Shown here one piece after another: positions 8,601 through 10,191 of a stretch of 10,191 bases of DNA (within the stretch, counting starts at the first letter, position 1; every line of letters starts with the position of its first letter). The translations under genes were made by a program, and so were the position numbers. The DNA is from RUG14186 sp964644555. GTDB lineage: Bacteria > Bacillota > Clostridia > Eubacteriales > Anaerofustaceae. The notes beneath the pieces are model-generated. The model worked only from the letters and a program-made list of their open reading frames with translations. It did no database searches and was not told the origin of the DNA. Location: contig CAZXWI010000055.1 in NCBI GenBank assembly GCA_964644555.1, forward strand, positions 1 to 10,191, given 5' to 3'.

Positions 8601-9049
8601 ATCAGAGTATCGACAAAATCCTGCATATCAAGTTCGTCACCGGGGTGATATTCGATAATTGAATCCAAATCAAGCTTAGGGAAAGTTTCGCAAAGCGCCC
8701 ATGCACCTAAAACCACTATTAAATCATCAGCGTATTTTATTTGCATAAGAGCATGAAGCCTTTTTATGCATGATTCGGTGGAATAGCTGTCGGGAAAAGA
8801 AAAATAAAAAGGCTCTGACGGATAAAACACAACTTTATTTTCGGGAACATACTTTTTTATTTCATCGTAAGTATTTTGGGCATCGAAATCATTTCGACAC
8901 ACAAAAAACACTTTACCGCCGTATTTTCGCATTATGTAAAGTGCATACATTATTCTTAAATTTTTCTCGGTTCCGTCTATTAAAAGGCTTTTCCCTTTCT
9001 CATAGCGGAATTTTTCATAAAGGGATAACTTTTCCAATAATTCTTGCAT
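5609..9049 (-). CDS. mfd: Transcription-repair coupling factor Mfd
   Basis: A 1146-residue cytoplasmic ATP-driven DNA translocase that removes RNA polymerase stalled at lesions and recruits UvrA. The length is normal for the family. Visible parts: UvrB-like N-terminal module (about 1-350, with FSVRGGIVDFFSP at 166-178 and RVEFYADEIDSIRSF at 185-199); CarD-like polymerase-interaction domain from about 481 (DIKPGDYVVHETHGIGRYEG to YVPPEQLDLIQKYVG); Walker A GDVGYGKT (634-641); motif II DEEQ (735-738); motif III SATPIPRT (761-768); motif VI QLRGRVGRG (904-912); C-terminal TRCF domain from about 1005. All motor motifs are intact. The only in-frame start before them is the ATG at 9049, just after an in-frame stop, and it has no Shine-Dalgarno sequence. 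The foldase gene follows, and tRNA-Met is divergent. Confidence 0.97.
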   Translation of the reverse strand: MQELLEKLSLYEKFRYEKGKSLLIDGTEKNLRIMYALYIMRKYGGKVFFVCRNDFDAQNTYDEIKKYVPENKVVFYPSEPFYFSFPDSYSTESCIKRLHALMQIKYADDLIVVLGAWALCETFPKLDLDSIIEYHPGDELDMQDFVDTLIRLGYSRDEQTYAKGQFSVRGGIVDFFSPNDDNPTRVEFYADEIDSIRSFSADSKLTIKNLSSFRVMPFNQYVIDEKELIRAYSAMCEEREILINHINDEELKDVAIEESDNLLEKISLDLNEASRLLYPFAKVERSCVFDYAIDALFIFNDLGSLNAGADESYKRITNDYLLLKEKALAYKTQLSMFNDFSVVLKNVREHFSTVFFPSVNNSLYDFCDERMYMGCADLMNFKGNIRHFLSSLEMYEKNNYTIVICCTNDEQKSNVEALCESYGIKYSSAVKQGSLCIICTSFFVGVDFVSEKVLLIPYEYLIPRKTLTPKHREDAAKEFFSDIKPGDYVVHETHGIGRYEGIVRLEFDGTLRDYIKICYAKEDILYVPPEQLDLIQKYVGANETPPKITRLGSSDWANTKKKVSKAVKELAEEYLKMYAQRQTVKGYAFSADSVWQSEFEDKFEFVPTPDQVKCAEEIKEDMSKPSPMDRLLLGDVGYGKTEVAMRAAFKAVMEPKQVAVLVPTTILALQHYNNFKERFKDYPINIELMCRFRTPKQIKQTAEKLSMGKVDILIGTHRILSDDVQFKDLGLLIIDEEQRFGVAHKDKLKLLKSNVDTLTLSATPIPRTLHMSLSGIRDLSIINTPPSERLEVQTYVMPSDDTVIKSAITNEMNRGGQVFYLYNKVETIAERAFRISSLVPEARVVYAHGQMKERELEQIILDFLDFKYDVLVCTTIIENGVDITNANTIIIEDADKLGLSQLYQLRGRVGRGSARAYAYMLYKPNKMLNETASKRLKTIKEFTKFGSGFKVAMRDLQIRGAGNILGANQHGHFANVGYEMYCRMLSEAVSESMGEVNINKKRICEIDLKANAYIPNDYIESEEARIEAYKNIALIQNEDDLSRVADELTDVYSDMPKVVYNLLRVALIKATAAKAGIVKIRQNANVIVVEFDNDVYFDGEFITEIGKQYKIKLKNSADRSTLSVFVPDKVDLLSFVYEFVIKFVYN

Positions 9050-9055
9050 AGGTTA

Positions 9056-9064
9056 ATTATAGCA
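9056..9064 (-). promoter_or_regulatory. Extended -10 promoter of mfd, set for a leaderless mRNA
   Basis: On the minus strand, TGCTATAAT (9064-9056) is a perfect extended -10 element. Only six bases (TAACCT) separate it from the mfd ATG at 9049, so transcription would begin at or next to the A of the start codon. At 17 bases upstream the -35 position reads CTTTAT, a poor match, as is common with extended -10 promoters. Confidence 0.6.
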
Positions 9065-9121
9065 TTAAAAAGGTGAAAATAAAGATATTCGAAAAAAAGA
9101 AGAAAAATTTTCATCATAATA

Positions 9122-9150
9122 TTGACAAAATGTGATATTTGTAGTAGAAT
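9122..9150 (+). promoter_or_regulatory. Consensus promoter of tRNA-Met
   Basis: TTGACA (9122-9127), a 17-base spacer and TAGAAT (9145-9150). Transcription would start near 9157, about 24 bases before the mature tRNA. It is divergent from the mfd promoter in the same 131-base gap. Confidence 0.8.
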
Positions 9151-9180
9151 ATCATTTGCGTGTTACAGATGCGTATATGT

Positions 9181-9257
9181 GGCGAGATAGCTCAGTTGGC
9201 TAGAGCATTCGGTTCATACCCGAAGTGTCGTAGGTTCAAATCCTATTCTCGCTACCA
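9181..9257 (+). tRNA. tRNA-Met (anticodon CAT), elongator type
   Basis: A full cloverleaf of 77 bases including an encoded CCA (9255-9257). The acceptor stem is GGCGAGA with TCTCGCT, with G-U as the first pair. The D arm is GCTC-AGTTGGCTA-GAGC. The anticodon arm is TTCGG, loop TTCATAC, CCGAA. The T arm is GTAGG, loop TTCAAAT, CCTAT. The initiator hallmarks (three G-C pairs next to the anticodon loop, mismatched first pair) are absent. The sequence resembles elongator Met tRNA of Bacillus rather than the tRNA-Ile with lysidine-modified CAT, though the latter cannot be fully excluded. A T8 run right after CCA may terminate the transcript. Confidence 0.95.
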
Positions 9258-9335
9258 TTTTTTTTTGCAAATTTTTCAATTTAAGTTCAGGTTGTGTTTA
9301 ATAATTTAATGCAAATGCCCAGAAAGAGTGAAAAT

Positions 9336-9853
9336 ATGAAAAAAAGAATTATCAATGGAATTGAACTGTTGGTTCAAATAATAACAATGTATTTGTTTTT
9401 TAATGTTATTGGGATTACAAGAAAAGAAGTAAAATATTTTTCCAATTATTGAATACTGAAACACCATATTATGCAATTGCAATTTATACATTTTTTGCAT
9501 TGAATTTTATCATGTGTTTGGTTTCAATTGTTTCAAAAAACAAGAAAAAAGATGGTGTAATTCATTGTATTTTACCAATTTTATTACTTGTAGTTAGTTA
9601 TCTTGCTTCTTGGGCATTTGAGATATCTTTGAGCCCTTATTGGAATATCTATCTAGTGTTCATATTTATAATGATTATTGTTTCGTTTGTTAAGAGAGCA
9701 AATGTTTTTAATGATAATAGTAGTAATGATGTAAATGTAGTTGTTAAAAATACAACAGATGCAGATGAATTGAAAAAGTATAAAGAATTACTTGATAGTG
9801 GAGTTATTTCTCAAGAAGAATTTGTAACAAAGAAAAAGCAATTACTTGGTTAA
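9336..9853 (+). pseudogene. Four-helix membrane protein with C-terminal SHOCT domain, split by a frameshift
   Basis: Two frames together look like one gene. The first runs from ATG 9336 (weak AAGAGTG before it) for 38 codons to TGA 9450 and encodes one hydrophobic helix (LLVQIITMYLFFNVIGI). The second is open from 9404 but has no ATG; its first possible start is TTG 9449. It encodes three further helices (AIYTFFALNFIMCLVSIV, CILPILLLVVSYLASWAF, IYLVFIFIMIIVSF), a polar linker and a SHOCT hairpin (LKKYKELLDSGVISQEEFVTKKKQLL). One added base near the T5 run at 9437-9441 would fuse them into a protein of about 172 residues. The function is unknown; SHOCT modules are common oligomerisation-type tails of small membrane proteins. 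It is also possible that only the TTG-started part (134 residues) is made. Confidence 0.65.
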
Positions 9854-9858
9854 TAAAA

Positions 9859-9888
9859 AAGCAGCAGGGCTTTATTGCTCTGCTGCTT
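9859..9888. terminator. Bidirectional terminator between convergent genes
   Basis: A 12-bp stem (9859-9870 with 9877-9888, AAGCAGCAGGGC and GCTCTGCTGCTT, one G-T wobble) around a six-base loop. On the minus strand it is followed by six T (T run from 9860 to 9855), a strong terminator for the recombinase. On the plus strand TTCTTTTAA follows, serving the SHOCT gene that ends five bases before it. Confidence 0.9.
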
Positions 9889-10191
9889 CTTTTAATTCTG
9901 CTTTAACAATTTGTAGAAGGTGCTCTTTTTTGTGTTGATAAGGTCCATTGCTTTTACTGCTGAAATCTCCCCCTCTTTCCCATTGTGCAATCACTTCATT
10001 CCAGTTGGAAGGTTTTTGTGCTTTTGGTCTGCCATAATCAGCCCATTCCCCTCTGTCCTTTTTGGCTTGTATACCTTCCTGCTGCCTTTTTTCCTTCTTT
10101 TCAATCTCTGATTGTGCCATTGTCGCATAGAGTTCAATCAGCATATTGTTGATAGTTTCCATTATCATTTTAGCCATTGAGTTATCCAAAG
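9872..10191 (-). pseudogene. Serine recombinase, 3' end, frameshifted before the C-terminal HTH
   Basis: The gene enters from beyond the right edge, so only the C-terminal part is present. The long linker helix of the resolvase/invertase family is clear (INNMLIELYATMAQSEIEKK, then RQQEGIQAKKDRG and YGRPKA). After WERG the reading frame gives GDFSSKSNGPY and runs on to a stop at 9872 inside the terminator loop. Reading four rather than five G at 9969-9973 gives WERGEISAVKAM, then LINTKKSTFYKLLKQN and a stop at 9892, just before the terminator: the standard Hin-like helix-turn-helix. So one G has been gained in a homopolymer, or the sequence has an error there. As read, the protein lacks its DNA-binding tail. 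It is a small, resolvase-type enzyme rather than a large integrase. Confidence 0.87.

Noticed and set aside
5664..9051. Many plus-strand and out-of-frame open frames across mfd (for example 5942-6211, 6523-6855, 7442-7882, 8770-9051)
   Set aside because: All lie opposite or out of frame to the intact mfd coding sequence, and their translations show no family features.
9181..9257. tRNA-Met as attachment site of an integrated element
   Set aside because: I looked for a second copy of the tRNA 3' end elsewhere in the window and found none; the recombinase on that side is a resolvase type, which does not usually use tRNA ends.
9306..9500. Minus-strand 64-residue open frame between tRNA-Met and the SHOCT gene
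   Set aside because: It is antisense to the split membrane gene, is low-complexity and AT-rich, and has no start signal.
9872..9968. Out-of-frame tail of the recombinase as a genuine alternative C-terminus
   Set aside because: The shifted frame restores a canonical helix-turn-helix and a stop upstream of the terminator, so the tail as read is best seen as a frameshift product.
1..10191. CRISPR array or tandem repeats
   Set aside because: No regularly spaced direct repeats were seen; the repeats present are single inverted repeats. Recurrent short strings such as ATACTTTATAA are explained by AT-rich composition.

Overview
The window looks like chromosomal DNA of a low-GC Gram-positive anaerobe, most likely a member of the Clostridia. 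The pointers are AT-rich sequence, AGGAGG-type ribosome binding sites, sigma-A style promoters, a Cna_B/SpaA-type surface protein with a sortase signal, a lipoprotein foldase directly behind mfd, and fragments of recombinases of types common in Firmicutes. The species cannot be named from this sequence.

Left part (1-3231). A LysR-type regulator reads rightward from a promoter whose -35 box abuts a 48-nt near-perfect palindrome. It ends in a hairpin whose loop is the stop codon. Facing it tail to tail is a leftward gene for a sortase-anchored surface protein with an N-terminal Cna_B-like domain, a SpaA domain, a Cna_B domain and an APKTG sorting motif. Its promoter lies about 150 bases upstream and its leader carries a 16-bp hairpin.

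Middle scar (3232-4037). A small SHOCT-like gene of the kind seen beside large serine recombinases meets, tail to tail, a tyrosine integrase truncated to its N-terminal core-binding domain. This looks like a breakpoint between two mobile-element remnants.

Core block (4038-9257). Mfd, the transcription-repair coupling factor, and a PrsA-like peptidyl-prolyl isomerase lipoprotein are read leftward and end at a strong terminator. The foldase also has its own good promoter in the mfd tail. The mfd ATG has no ribosome binding site and lies 6 nt behind an extended -10 box, which suggests a leaderless mRNA. Divergently, a consensus promoter drives an elongator tRNA-Met(CAT).

Right part (9258-10191). 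A four-helix membrane protein with a C-terminal SHOCT domain is split by a frameshift near a T5 run. A bidirectional terminator separates it from the 3' end of a small serine recombinase, read leftward from beyond the window, whose C-terminal helix-turn-helix is out of frame because of a G5 run. The housekeeping block is thus flanked on both sides by decayed mobile-element genes. I see no complete new defence or biosynthetic system. The more original observations are regulatory architectures (leaderless mfd, stop codon in a terminator loop, palindrome at the regulator's promoter) and the repeated pairing of SHOCT-type genes with recombinase remnants.
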